64,000 bases of DNA. Source: Methyloligella sp. GTDB lineage: Bacteria; Pseudomonadota; Alphaproteobacteria; Rhizobiales; HXMU1428-3. Position 1 is the first letter of the stretch; each line of letters opens with the position of its first letter. The DNA lies in the NCBI GenBank assembly GCA_021604645.1, contig BQJJ01000001.1, positions 62,001-126,000 on the forward strand, in the 5' to 3' direction. Position numbers and translations under genes: made by a program. Below are positions 52,205 through 60,823 of this stretch, one piece after another. The notes beneath the pieces were generated by a model. The model was not told the origin of the DNA. It searched no databases and saw only the letters and a program-made list of their open reading frames with translations.

Positions 52205-52238
52205 TTAGTCAACCCAAACCTTTGATCTGATTGTTAAA

Positions 52239-52268
52239 GTGAGGTAGCAAAGCTACCTCACTTTTTTA
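52239..52268 (+). terminator. Terminator after the first propeller gene
   Basis: GTGAGGTAGC (52239-52248) and GCTACCTCAC (52252-52261) form a perfect 10-bp stem with a three-base loop, followed by TTTTTT. Confidence 0.92.
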
Positions 52269-52436
52269 TGTTCAAATTAATTATTTACTGTTTAATTTCA
52301 ATGAGATCACGAGATATTTCAAACTCGTAAATTTCACTAATATAAGTTTATTCCCCCTCAAAAATTCTGCCTCTTTTCCATGGTTCCTTGCCAATCAATC
52401 GGATCGGTAAAAGTATTTTGAGTTTTGGGGGAGTAG

Positions 52437-53648
52437 ATGGTTCGGGTTATTAAAACTGTTTTGGGTGGGTGTCTTTTAATAAATTTGGCCGCCTGTTGTT
52501 TGCCACCTGCAAATGGCGCTTATCAATCAACGTATCAAAAAAAGGGTCACAAAGAATTTTCTGAAAAACAAAAGCAAACCCAAAAGGAGACGGTAAAGCC
52601 TAAAAGAGCGTACAAGAAAAAAAAACACCATCAGAGTAAGCAAAAGAAATCTTATCCAATGAAACAAGCAGCCCTAGAAACGGGGCGGCAAAAGCTTGAG
52701 AATAAAACTGAGCTTCCCCCTTTGAAAAGTGCTCTTGCAGAAAGAGACAAAAGGGCTAAAAGCAAAAAGGCACAAGGAGCAACTTTAAAACTGTTGCGAA
52801 GTGTCGATAATCTCCAACACCCCCAGTCAATTACCTTCGATAAAAAACGATTAAGATTTTATGTCTCACAGTTAGGCGAAAAAGCGCAACCATCAACAGG
52901 ATCCATTGCATTACTCGCACGTGACGGCAGCGTAATAAATAAGGCGTGGATCAAAGGTCTTAATCAACCGCGCGGAATGGCAATGAAAGGGGGGATGCTT
53001 TATGTGGCAGATGGCAAAAGTCTTTTAAAGATTGATGTCGAGACAGCTGAGATCATCAAACGGTTTGAGCAGCCAAATGCATTTTATTTATATGATGTCA
53101 GTGCTAGTGAACAGGGCGGTATTTATGTCAGTGATCCCTTATCAAATACAATTCTAAAACTTGAACGCGATGAAACACTGCGCGTTTGGCTGAAAGATAA
53201 AAAGTTAGAAGGGCCAAATAGCTTAGCTCAAAAAGGAGATAAGCTTTACGTATCGTCAATTGGATTGAAAGCTTCCTCACCTCAAAGTGGACCAGAAAAT
53301 ACAAATAGTGGCAAAATCAATCAAGTGCAAATTGCGACAAAACAGATTTCATCCCTGACAAAACAAAACAACCTAAAAAAAATTGCCAGTCTAGGAATTG
53401 ATGACGAAGGAACAATTTACGCAACCAGCTTAGGTGCACCGAAATTAATGAGGTTTTCACTTGAAGACGGACAGTTATTGGAAAATATCGACGTTCAAAA
53501 AAGTTTTGATTTGAAAACAACGCAAGGCTTAGCAGATTTTCTCTATTTCCCTCAGTCTAAAGAGTTTTGGGTACCAGTAAAGAATAATGGTCACATTCTT
53601 GTTTTCGTTCGCAGTGACGCAACTCTTCTTACTGAGGGAAATGAATAA
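52437..53648 (+). CDS. Lipoprotein with basic linker and beta-propeller domain
   Basis: 403 residues with a GGGGGAG site. The lipobox LAAC puts the lipidated cysteine at residue 20. Residues about 30-115 form a lysine- and glutamine-rich linker (for example KPKRAYKKKKHHQSKQKK). The last 290 residues are a propeller like that of the preceding gene, with IKGLNQPRGMAMKGGMLYVADG, DVSASEQGGIYVSDPLSN and TTQGLADFLYFPQSKEFWVPV. The two genes are probably an old duplication. Function is unknown. The linker could bind peptidoglycan, lipopolysaccharide or other anions (inference). Confidence 0.75.
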   Translation: MVRVIKTVLGGCLLINLAACCLPPANGAYQSTYQKKGHKEFSEKQKQTQKETVKPKRAYKKKKHHQSKQKKSYPMKQAALETGRQKLENKTELPPLKSALAERDKRAKSKKAQGATLKLLRSVDNLQHPQSITFDKKRLRFYVSQLGEKAQPSTGSIALLARDGSVINKAWIKGLNQPRGMAMKGGMLYVADGKSLLKIDVETAEIIKRFEQPNAFYLYDVSASEQGGIYVSDPLSNTILKLERDETLRVWLKDKKLEGPNSLAQKGDKLYVSSIGLKASSPQSGPENTNSGKINQVQIATKQISSLTKQNNLKKIASLGIDDEGTIYATSLGAPKLMRFSLEDGQLLENIDVQKSFDLKTTQGLADFLYFPQSKEFWVPVKNNGHILVFVRSDATLLTEGNE

Positions 53649-53710
53649 AGTTGAGATCTTAAATTCAATTAATTGAGCTAACCCTCAACTAAGCGGCGTG
53701 ATTGTCATTT

Positions 53711-53857
53711 TTAATGACTTCCACGCCGTTCTTTTTCGATAGGAATATCATAACCACCGTTTGATGGGCTGCTATTGCAAGCACTTAAAGTTCCAGCAAT
53801 AGCTGTAAGAAGAGCAACCATTAGGCTCATTTTAAAGAGATTTGTTAAATAAGGCAT
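53711..53857 (-). CDS. Very small lipoprotein
   Basis: 48 residues from the ATG at 53857, preceded by GGATGTG; the frame is open further upstream but the start MPYLTNLFKMS fits a signal sequence best. The lipobox LSAC is followed by a short polar tail, NSSPSNGGYDIPIEKERR. It resembles entericidin-sized envelope lipoproteins only in size and layout. It is convergent with the propeller lipoprotein gene. The 3' end overlaps an inverted repeat (GGCGTG at 53695 region with CACGCC near 53719). Confidence 0.5.
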   Translation of the reverse strand: MPYLTNLFKMSLMVALLTAIAGTLSACNSSPSNGGYDIPIEKERRGSH

Positions 53858-54123
53858 ATCACATCCAATGTTTGTTGTGGTGTAGTGCTGCATCCAAAAC
53901 ATCAGTCTTGGCTCAATAAAACCTTTATCCAAACATTTGAGAACACATACAAATCACATAATTTTGTGCAAAAAATCAGTAAACTTTTCTTGTTCTCTTA
54001 GTAAAAAAAGCTGCTGAAAAGCGTTTTTCAGTAAAAGTAAGAGAGTGATGGTCAAGATAATATCTTGAGCAAATCATTCTGGGGCTAATCACTTAAAAGT
54101 AGGTACTGATTTTAAGAGTGAGT

Positions 54124-54148
54124 GGTTGCTAGTGGGCTACCTAAAGTG
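54124..54148 (+). repeat. Dispersed repeat copy
   Basis: GGTTGCTAGTGGGCTACCTAAAG begins at 54124 (first 20 bases diagnostic). It matches unit 3 of the array at 46944 and the copy at 47171, including the hairpin halves GGTTGC and GCTACC. Confidence 0.65.
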
Positions 54149-54283
54149 AAAAAAATGACAAGTTTAAACAAAGAGATAGATCATATTCCATGAATTTAAT
54201 AAGAAGTGAGATGCTCTAGTGTGATAAATCTGCATGAATATTTGTGCATGTGTCCAAAATGTTGAAATTGTCATATCGTAATT

Positions 54284-54298
54284 GCACAATAATTGTGC
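54284..54298. promoter_or_regulatory. Palindrome upstream of nnrU
   Basis: GCACAAT-A-ATTGTGC, a perfect 7-base inverted repeat 35 bp upstream of the nnrU start codon, where an operator over the promoter would lie. It is not a standard NnrR/FNR box. The cognate regulator is unknown. Confidence 0.4.
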
Positions 54299-54332
54299 TA
54301 GTGAATGGAAAAACAATAAAGGGGCTGACCAA

Positions 54333-54908
54333 ATGTGGGTCTTAATTTTAGGCTTAGTGCTGTTTCTAGGTATTCACTTAATTTCTGCTTTACCACGCAA
54401 GCGTCATAAGCTTGTTCGCCAGCTTGGAGAAAATAAATTTAAGCTGGTTTATAGTGCAATTGCGTTAATTGGCTTTGTCGTCATCATTATCGGTTATGCT
54501 TTGGCTCGTCCAACAGCGACAGTTCTATATGAACCACCTTTTGAACTTCGCCACCTGGCCATGGCTTTAGTATTTATCGCATTTCTACTGCTACCGGCAG
54601 CTAAATTAAGTGGTAATATTCGCTATTGGTTACGGCATCCTCAAATTACTGCAGTAAAGCTTTGGGCCTTCGCTCACCTACTGGTAAACGGCGATTTGGC
54701 CTCTGTGTTGCTTTTTGGTAGTTTTTTAGCCTGGGGTATTTTTGATCGCATCTCACTGAAAAAGCGTGAGAAATTTGGTATGGTTAAAACAAGAAATTTC
54801 AAGCCCAAATTCATGCATGATATTTATGCGGTCGTGATCGGTGTTGGGCTTTATGCAGCATTTGCATTTTATTTACACGGGGTACTATTCGGGCAACCAT
54901 TATTGTAA
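54333..54908 (+). CDS. nnrU: NnrU family membrane protein
   Basis: 191 residues from the ATG at 54333, with GGGG ten bases upstream; the frame is open from 54282. About five membrane segments are seen. Family features are ILGLVLFLGIHLISALP near the start and WLRHPQITAVKLWAFAHLLVNGD (about 102-124) in the middle. NnrU is linked to nitric-oxide/denitrification metabolism in some alphaproteobacteria, but homologues are common in species that do not denitrify and its role is unclear. No nir/nor denitrification genes are in this window. Confidence 0.88.
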   Translation: MWVLILGLVLFLGIHLISALPRKRHKLVRQLGENKFKLVYSAIALIGFVVIIIGYALARPTATVLYEPPFELRHLAMALVFIAFLLLPAAKLSGNIRYWLRHPQITAVKLWAFAHLLVNGDLASVLLFGSFLAWGIFDRISLKKREKFGMVKTRNFKPKFMHDIYAVVIGVGLYAAFAFYLHGVLFGQPLL

Positions 54909-55046
54909 TTACAAAGCTGCAAAATCGAGTGCATTAAGGCGGTTTATTTAGGTTAAATTAGTTAAACATCATGAATTTAACTAAAAACTACTGAATTAGC
55001 CTCTTATCTTGTAATTTAAAAGTATAAAGCCCATATTAATTTAAGA

Positions 55047-55068
55047 AAGCCAGACTAAAAGCTGGCTT
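55047..55068 (+). promoter_or_regulatory. Stem-loop ahead of panB
   Basis: AAGCCAG (55047-55053) pairs with CTGGCTT (55062-55068) over an 8-base loop, 29 bp before the panB start codon. No T-run follows. It may be a 5' leader hairpin; function unknown. Confidence 0.4.
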
Positions 55069-55097
55069 CACTAAATGCAATTATTATGGGAGTTCCC

Positions 55098-56009
55098 ATG
55101 TCAGTACAAAAACCCACAGTACAAAAATCAAAACAAACATCAGTGCAGAGATTAACGGTGCCTTATATCCGCTCCTTAAAAGGAGCAAGTCCGATTGTCT
55201 CTCTCACAGCTTATCATGCTCATACAGCCCGGATAATTGACCCTTACGTAGATTTTATGCTGGTTGGTGATAGTTTAGGCATGGTGATGCATGGGTTTGA
55301 GTCAACTGTACCAGTGCCGCTAGATCTAATGATTATGCACGGTGCAGCCGTTGTTCGTGGCTCTAGTCGTGCCTTGGTTGTGGTGGACATGCCATTTGGC
55401 TCCTATGAAGAAAGCAAAGAAATAGCATTTCGTAATGCAGCACGCATTATGAAAGAAACTGGCTGCGGCGCCATTAAATTGGAAGGCGGTTCTTATATGG
55501 CTGAAACCATCCAATATTTAACAGAGCGCGGAATTCCAGTGATGGGACACATCGGCTTAACACCTCAATCAGTAAACACCATGGGTGGGTTTAAAACACA
55601 GGGCCGTGTGAAAGAAGAATGGGCTGCCATTGAAAAAGATGCCAAAGACCTCGACAAAGCTGGCGTGTTTGCCATGGTTGTTGAAGGTGTAGCAGAGCCA
55701 CTAGCAGCCAAATTAACAAAGTTAGTTAAGGCACCAACCATCGGTATCGGCGCTTCCAAAGAATGTGATGGGCAAATTCTAGTATTAGAAGATATGCTTG
55801 GTTTAAGTCCGTGGGTACCTAAATTCGTCAAAGAGTTCGGTCAAATCGGCGCCGCGATTGAAGGTGCTGTTGAGTTATATGCTGAAGAAGTGAGAGATAG
55901 AAGCTTCCCATCAGAAGCTGAAACGTACCAAATGTTGAAAAAAAGCTCGCTGAACAAAAGTTCAAAGACAAAAACAACCAAAGCTAAAAAACGCCCTGCA
56001 AGCTCATAA
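55098..56009 (+). CDS. panB: 3-methyl-2-oxobutanoate hydroxymethyltransferase
   Basis: 303 residues from the ATG at 55098 with GGGAG five bases upstream; an ATG at 55086 overlaps that site. PanB motifs are ISVTAY-like [50 protein letters not shown] and [18 protein letters not shown]. The active-site aspartates, lysine and glutamate lie in these stretches. The enzyme adds a hydroxymethyl group from methylene-THF to ketoisovalerate in pantothenate synthesis. A lysine- and serine-rich tail of about 25 residues follows the core. panC is not adjacent. Confidence 0.95.
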   Translation: MSVQKPTVQKSKQTSVQRLTVPYIRSLKGASPIVSLTAYHAHTARIIDPYVDFMLVGDSLGMVMHGFESTVPVPLDLMIMHGAAVVRGSSRALVVVDMPFGSYEESKEIAFRNAARIMKETGCGAIKLEGGSYMAETIQYLTERGIPVMGHIGLTPQSVNTMGGFKTQGRVKEEWAAIEKDAKDLDKAGVFAMVVEGVAEPLAAKLTKLVKAPTIGIGASKECDGQILVLEDMLGLSPWVPKFVKEFGQIGAAIEGAVELYAEEVRDRSFPSEAETYQMLKKSSLNKSSKTKTTKAKKRPASS

Positions 56010-56031
56010 AATTTTACATTACGTCAGAAGA

Positions 56032-56058
56032 GCCCTTCTCCTTTAACAGGAGGGGGGC
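56032..56058 (+). terminator. Probable terminator after panB
   Basis: GCCCTTCTCCT (56032-56042) pairs with AGGAGGGGGGC (56048-56058) with G-T wobbles and a 5-base loop. The stem is stable but only a weak T-run follows. Confidence 0.6.
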
Positions 56059-56368
56059 ACATTCTTGCGTAAATAATGGTCTTATAGTCTCAAATAGCTT
56101 GTATTTTAACCACAATTCCTATTATTTAGCCTTTTACCAATAATTTGCCTAATAGATTTGCGAAATCATGAATAGCAGTTTATCAAGTGAATTGAGAAAA
56201 AACGTTTATATATATAGCGTTCCGCCCAAAAGTGAATTCGGTTTTGGGACACGCGGATGTGTCGTGGGCATCTGGAGCGTATAAAAAACGCTAAAATAAG
56301 AACCTAGGGCATTTCCTTGAATTCATCAAAAGATGAAATGCGCTAAAGGACAAAAGAGCAAGAATTTT
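56059..56368. other. Intergenic region between panB and the TPR gene, with repeat fragment
   Basis: 310 bp without a gene. Near 56266-56281 it has GTGGGCATCTGGAGCG, identical to part of units 1 and 2 of the tandem array at 46870, followed by a TAAAAAACGCT tail. The promoter of the TPR-bamB genes should lie here. Nothing else is evident. Confidence 0.55.
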
Positions 56369-57034
56369 ATGGTTGATGATAATGTTTTCAGAGAAGTTGA
56401 TGAAGAGCTAAGACGTGAACGTCTTGAAAAGCTATGGGAAAAGTACGGCACCATCATTATTGGCGCAATCGTTCTATTAATTCTTGGTGTTGCAGGTTCA
56501 ATTTGGTGGCAAAATCAACAGGTTAGCAAGCGGCAGGCCGCAGGTGATCAATACATCCAAGCACTTAGAGATGTAGCAAAAGATGATACAGACAAGGCTG
56601 ATGATAAATTCAAAGCTTTGATTGAAAACAGCCCCAAAGGCTATGAGATTATGTCTCGCTTGCACTTAGCTGCAAATTTGGCTTCGAAAGGTCAAACCGG
56701 CGAAGCTGAAATTCTTTATAAAAAAGTGACGTTAAATCCAAGTGCTGACAAAATCTTGCGTGATTATGCAAAATTGAATCTGGCGATATTAAAGCTGGAA
56801 AACGCAACTTATGAAGAAACGTCAAAAGCTTTAGGAGAATTTACCAAACCAGGAGCCATCTGGCAAAACACAGCAAATGAAGTTGTGGCGCTAGCTGCCT
56901 TTAAGGAAGGTAAGTACGATTTAGCCAAAACCGGATTTACAGACATTTTAACAAATAAATCAACACCAAGTGCTTTAAAGAGACGCGCTCAAATTATGAT
57001 AGATGTCATAGCAACGCGCCAAGCACAAAAATAA
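56369..57034 (+). CDS. Membrane-anchored TPR-like protein (YfgM-like) upstream of bamB
   Basis: 221 residues from the ATG at 56369; a frame extension to 56333 has no support. A charged cytoplasmic start (FREVDEELRRERLEKLWEKYG) leads into one membrane helix (about 27-48, IIIGAIVLLILGVAGSIWW). Tetratricopeptide-like helices fill the rest, with repeated A-x2-L-x-K patterns. In many proteobacteria the same protein lies upstream of bamB and has been tied to periplasmic chaperone traffic at the translocon. The order here is the same. Confidence 0.88.
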   Translation: MVDDNVFREVDEELRRERLEKLWEKYGTIIIGAIVLLILGVAGSIWWQNQQVSKRQAAGDQYIQALRDVAKDDTDKADDKFKALIENSPKGYEIMSRLHLAANLASKGQTGEAEILYKKVTLNPSADKILRDYAKLNLAILKLENATYEETSKALGEFTKPGAIWQNTANEVVALAAFKEGKYDLAKTGFTDILTNKSTPSALKRRAQIMIDVIATRQAQK

Positions 57035-57292
57035 GTTAAAGCGTGTTGAACTTAGCTCAGCAGTTGTTTTCATAGTGAAAACCTGCTGTTCAGTGTTAAA
57101 TGTATGAAAAATGAAGGTTTATTGGGGATTGTTAAGTGAACTGAATGTCTTAAAATCATAGACATTGAGAAATCATGATAGACTAAAAACCTGATTTGAT
57201 ATTTGTTTTGTTGCGTGAACTTCTTATTGGATGAACTTTCTTAGCTTGACCTCAGATTTGAGGAAAGCGGAAAAAACTGGGACTTCTTCTGA

Positions 57293-58732
57293 ATGGCGAT
57301 GAGCATAAATTTAAGAAATTTAGCAGCAGGCAAAATGGGGTTTGTCAAAACGGGGCTAGGTGCAAGCAAAGAATTATCAATTAAGCTTTGCGTTGCAGCT
57401 TTAGGAGTATCACTTCTAAGTGGTTGCAGCACCATGGAAGACCTGACAGGCGTGGACTCGCCTGAGCTGCCAGATATTTCATTACCAAAATTTGAAAATC
57501 CATTTAAAAAACCAGAACCAAAATTACCCGGTGAACGCATCCCGGTGATGAGCGCAAAGCGTGGCGGTGCGCCGGAACTTGATGTTGGCGCAGCCACAGC
57601 AATCACTGCACTTCCTGTCATCACAGCCAACAGTGAATGGACACAGCCAGGTGGCTTGGCAAATAACGCACCTGGTCATTTAGCTTTTTCTAATGCGGTT
57701 GCAAGAAGTTGGAATGCTGATGCAGGCCGTGGTTCAAACAAAAGAAGCCGAATAGTTGCAAGCCCAATCGTCTATGGTGGCCGGGTTTTCACCTTGGACG
57801 CTCGCGGTAAAGTAAGCGCTTTTTCTCAATCAAGTGGCTCCCTCATTTGGGGCGTGAAAATGACACCAGGTCAAGAACGTGACTATGAAGGCTATGGTGG
57901 TGGTCTTGCCATTGATGGTGGTCGGCTTTATGTCGCGACAGGCTTTGGTAAAGTTCATGCTCTAAACCCAAGCACAGGCAAAGAAATTTGGGTGCAGCCA
58001 ATTGGCGAGCCAGTAAGAGCATCTCCAACAGCAACAAACGGCAAAGTATTTACAACAACTGCATTGGGTAGCTTCATCTGCCTCAATGCTGAAGACGGCT
58101 CTGTTCTATGGCGTTATCAGGGCTTACCTGAATCAGCCTCTCTATTAACAAATGCCTCACCAGCCGTCTCTGGTGGTATTGTTGTTGCTCCTTATCCATC
58201 AGGTGAAGTTGTTGCCTTTGATGTTGAAACAGGGACACCAGTTTGGACAGAAACTTTATCAAGGGCTCAAAGAGGTAACTCTCTATCTGCATTGCGCAAC
58301 GCCTCACGTCCGGTTATTTCCAACAACATTGTATACGCTGTTGGCCATGGTGGCAGAATGACAGCATCAGCCTTGAGAACTGGCGAACGCCTCTGGTCTC
58401 ACAACATTCAGGGCGTGCAAGCACCTTGGGTTGCTGGCAACACTGTTTATGTGGTTGATGTGAGCGGTGAGTTGATGGCATTGACTGCAAAAAGCGGAAA
58501 GCTTCTATGGCGCGCTAAGCTGCCAGGTGGTGGTCGCTGGAGTGGCCCTGTTTTAGCAGGCGGACAATTATGGTTGGTTTCAACCAAAGGGATGCTTGTA
58601 GGAGTCAATGGAAAGTTGGGCTCGGTAACAGTTAAGAAAAATATAGGAAGTAAATTGACCATTGCACCTGTCGTGGCTGGTGGTCGTATGTTCCTTTTAA
58701 CAGACAAAGCAAAATTATTAGCCCTAAGATAA
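57293..58732 (+). CDS. bamB: Outer-membrane assembly lipoprotein BamB (PQQ-like propeller)
   Basis: 479 residues from 57293; ATGs at 57299 and 57335 are also possible and the last gives a standard 30-residue lipoprotein signal. The lipobox is LLSGC. A proline-rich linker follows, then an eight-bladed PQQ-type propeller with repeats such as GRVFTLDARGKVSAFSQSSGSLIWGVK, GRLYVATGFGKVHALNPSTGKEIW and NTVYVVDVSGELMALTAKSGKLLWR. BamB helps BamA insert barrel proteins in the outer membrane. It is followed by a strong terminator, so der is separately transcribed. Confidence 0.93.
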   Translation: MAMSINLRNLAAGKMGFVKTGLGASKELSIKLCVAALGVSLLSGCSTMEDLTGVDSPELPDISLPKFENPFKKPEPKLPGERIPVMSAKRGGAPELDVGAATAITALPVITANSEWTQPGGLANNAPGHLAFSNAVARSWNADAGRGSNKRSRIVASPIVYGGRVFTLDARGKVSAFSQSSGSLIWGVKMTPGQERDYEGYGGGLAIDGGRLYVATGFGKVHALNPSTGKEIWVQPIGEPVRASPTATNGKVFTTTALGSFICLNAEDGSVLWRYQGLPESASLLTNASPAVSGGIVVAPYPSGEVVAFDVETGTPVWTETLSRAQRGNSLSALRNASRPVISNNIVYAVGHGGRMTASALRTGERLWSHNIQGVQAPWVAGNTVYVVDVSGELMALTAKSGKLLWRAKLPGGGRWSGPVLAGGQLWLVSTKGMLVGVNGKLGSVTVKKNIGSKLTIAPVVAGGRMFLLTDKAKLLALR

Positions 58733-58797
58733 AAGTTAAGTATCTCCTATCGACTAAATAGGATGATCTTTTCTTAAATTGGTTTAGGAATTAAGTT

Positions 58798-58830
58798 ACA
58801 GGCTGTTCTTACAGCCTGTTTTGCTTTTTA
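58798..58830 (+). terminator. Terminator after bamB
   Basis: ACAGGCTGT (58798-58806) and ACAGCCTGT (58811-58819) form a perfect 9-bp stem with a 4-base loop, followed by TTTGCTTTTT. Confidence 0.92.
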
Positions 58831-58938
58831 AAATACAAAAAAGCACACACTGTCTCTAAGTTTTTTACCCTCAATGAGTAAAGAGAGGTAAAAAGAGCCA
58901 TAGGTAATCTGTGCATTAAATTAGGTTTTGAAAAACTC

Positions 58939-60294
58939 ATGTCTTTTACAGTAGCAATTATGGGCCGCCCGAATGTGGGCAAATCGACCCTTTTCAATCG
59001 GTTAGCCGGCAAACGTCTAGCGCTCGTTGACCCGCGTCCCGGCATGACCAGAGACAGGCGCGAAGCCGAGATCGAATTTGGTGACATCAAAGCAAAGTTA
59101 GTCGACACAGCCGGCCTTGAAGAGGGTGAGGACACAAGTGTTGAGGGGCGTATGCGCCGCCAAACACAAGCGGCGATCGTTGATGCTGATATTATTCTTT
59201 TCTTGATTGACGCGCGCGCTGGGCTGACACCGGCTGACGAAGTCTTTGCTGAGTTAGCTCGCCAAACAGGAAAGCCTGTGACGTTGATCGTGAATAAATG
59301 CGAAGGTCGTTCTGGTGATGAAGGCTATTATGATAGCTATGCACTTGGGTTAGGGGACCCCATTGCCATTTCAGCCGAGCATGGCGAAGGCATCGGCGAG
59401 CTCTATAGTGTTTTGGCTGAAGGGTATGAAGCCTGGAAAATAAGTCAGGCTGAATTGCTTGAGGAAGAAGAAGGCGAGCGAGCTTTAAAAGTTGCTATCG
59501 TAGGGCGGCCAAATGCAGGTAAATCCACCATGGTCAATTTGTTGCTTGGTGAAGACCGAATGATCACAGGCCCTGAAGCTGGTCTGACAAGAGATTCAAT
59601 CTCAGTCGATTTCAATTGGGGGGAGCAAAAGGTTCGCTTGTTTGACACAGCAGGCCTTCGTAAAAAAGCACGGATTAAAGAGCGGCCAGAAAAAATTTCT
59701 GTCTCCGATGCCGTACGCGCCATTAAATTTGCCGAGGTTGTAATCTTACTTCTGGACGCAGACTGCCCACTAGAAAAACAAGACCTAACTATTTGTGATC
59801 TTGTCGCAGAAGAAGGCCGGGCATTGATTATTGCCGTGAATAAAATTGACTTGCAAAAAGATAATTCAAAATTCTTGGCCGGCATAAGAGAGCGCGTTGA
59901 GCGTCTTCTGCCACAAATTAAAGGCGTGCCAGTTGTGCCTGTCTCAGCTTTGCATAACCGCGGCGTTGAAAAAATGATGGATGCTGTCTTTGAAGTTGAG
60001 GAAACTTGGAATAAACGCATCGGCACATCCGCTCTCAATCATTTCTTGCGAGACGCAATTGATCGGCACACCCCGCCCGCAGTGAGTGGGCGCCGTTTGA
60101 GAATGCGTTATATGACACAAGCTAATGCCCGCCCACCAACCTTCATTTGTTTCTGCTCTCGGCCAGAAGTATTACCAACGTCTTATGTGAGATATCTTGT
60201 AAATAGCTTGCGAGAGTCATTTGATATCTGGGGCGTTCCCGTTCGCATGCATATGCGCAAGGGTAAAAACCCGTACGATAATAAAGACGAGTAA
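58939..60294 (+). CDS. der: Ribosome-assembly GTPase Der (EngA)
   Basis: 451 residues with two GTPase domains in tandem, the Der hallmark. Domain 1 has GRPNVGKSTLFN (about residues 9-20), DTAGL and NKCEG. Domain 2 has GRPNAGKSTMVN (about 190-201), DTAGLRKKARIKE and NKID. A KH-like domain ends the protein (about 365-440, with RHTPPAVSGRRLRMRYMTQ). It is needed for 50S ribosome assembly. It is the first gene of a run with holC and a methyltransferase gene. Confidence 0.97.
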   Translation: MSFTVAIMGRPNVGKSTLFNRLAGKRLALVDPRPGMTRDRREAEIEFGDIKAKLVDTAGLEEGEDTSVEGRMRRQTQAAIVDADIILFLIDARAGLTPADEVFAELARQTGKPVTLIVNKCEGRSGDEGYYDSYALGLGDPIAISAEHGEGIGELYSVLAEGYEAWKISQAELLEEEEGERALKVAIVGRPNAGKSTMVNLLLGEDRMITGPEAGLTRDSISVDFNWGEQKVRLFDTAGLRKKARIKERPEKISVSDAVRAIKFAEVVILLLDADCPLEKQDLTICDLVAEEGRALIIAVNKIDLQKDNSKFLAGIRERVERLLPQIKGVPVVPVSALHNRGVEKMMDAVFEVEETWNKRIGTSALNHFLRDAIDRHTPPAVSGRRLRMRYMTQANARPPTFICFCSRPEVLPTSYVRYLVNSLRESFDIWGVPVRMHMRKGKNPYDNKDE

Positions 60295-60321
60295 GTAATA
60301 AAGCAGGGGAGATAAAGCCTG

Positions 60322-60780
60322 ATGGAGTTGTTATTTTATCATCTAGAACAAGCAACCCTTGAACGCGTTCTACCTGACCTTTTGTCAAAAAGCTTAGAGC
60401 GCGGATGGCGTGCTATTGTCGAGACAAATGAGGGCGAACAAATGGAAGCTCTTGATACAATGCTCTGGACATATAGCCCAGACAGCTTCTTGGCCCACAG
60501 CACAACAAATGAAACATTATCAGAAGGCGCCCTGCAAAATCAGCCGGTTTTAATCACTGACAAAACTGAAAATATAAACAACGCCAATATTCGTTTTTTC
60601 ATTGATAGTGGTGATGTCACTGCCCATCAAGGTTATGAACGCCTGGTTTATATTTTCAATGGAAACAACGAGGCGGATTTAAAACGAGCCCGTGAGCAAT
60701 GGAAAGCTGCAAAAGCGGCAGAGATTGAGGCCACCTATTGGCAACAAAATGCCACGGGGCGCTGGGAAAAAAAGGCGTGA
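60322..60780 (+). CDS. holC: DNA polymerase III chi subunit
   Basis: 152 residues of the HolC family. Typical stretches are LLFYHLEQATLERVLPDLLSKSLERGW, MLWTYSPDSFLAHS and the C-terminal FNGNNEADLKRAREQWKAAK. The chi subunit links the clamp loader to single-stranded-DNA-binding protein. It follows der by 27 bp. The order der-holC is not the classic enteric one, where holC sits near pepA. Confidence 0.92.
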   Translation: MELLFYHLEQATLERVLPDLLSKSLERGWRAIVETNEGEQMEALDTMLWTYSPDSFLAHSTTNETLSEGALQNQPVLITDKTENINNANIRFFIDSGDVTAHQGYERLVYIFNGNNEADLKRAREQWKAAKAAEIEATYWQQNATGRWEKKA

Positions 60781-60823
60781 TAAGCTCAACGTAAAAATAT
60801 AGAAATCATAAGGTGAGCCCACT

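Larger units (their letters stand above)
53858..54332. other. Intergenic region with palindromes and a repeat copy
   Basis: 475 bp without a gene. It contains a stem CTGAAAA-GCG-TTTTTCAG near 54014, the perfect palindrome TCAAGATA-A-TATCTTGA at 54052-54068, a copy of the dispersed repeat at 54124-54148, and a palindrome just upstream of nnrU. It must hold promoters for the small lipoprotein (minus) and nnrU (plus). Confidence 0.5.

Noticed and set aside
57061-57090. Terminator after the TPR gene (GTTTTC-ATAGT-GAAAAC)
   Set aside because: The inverted repeat is real but no T-run follows and the downstream bamB gene commonly shares the transcript, so I do not call a terminator.
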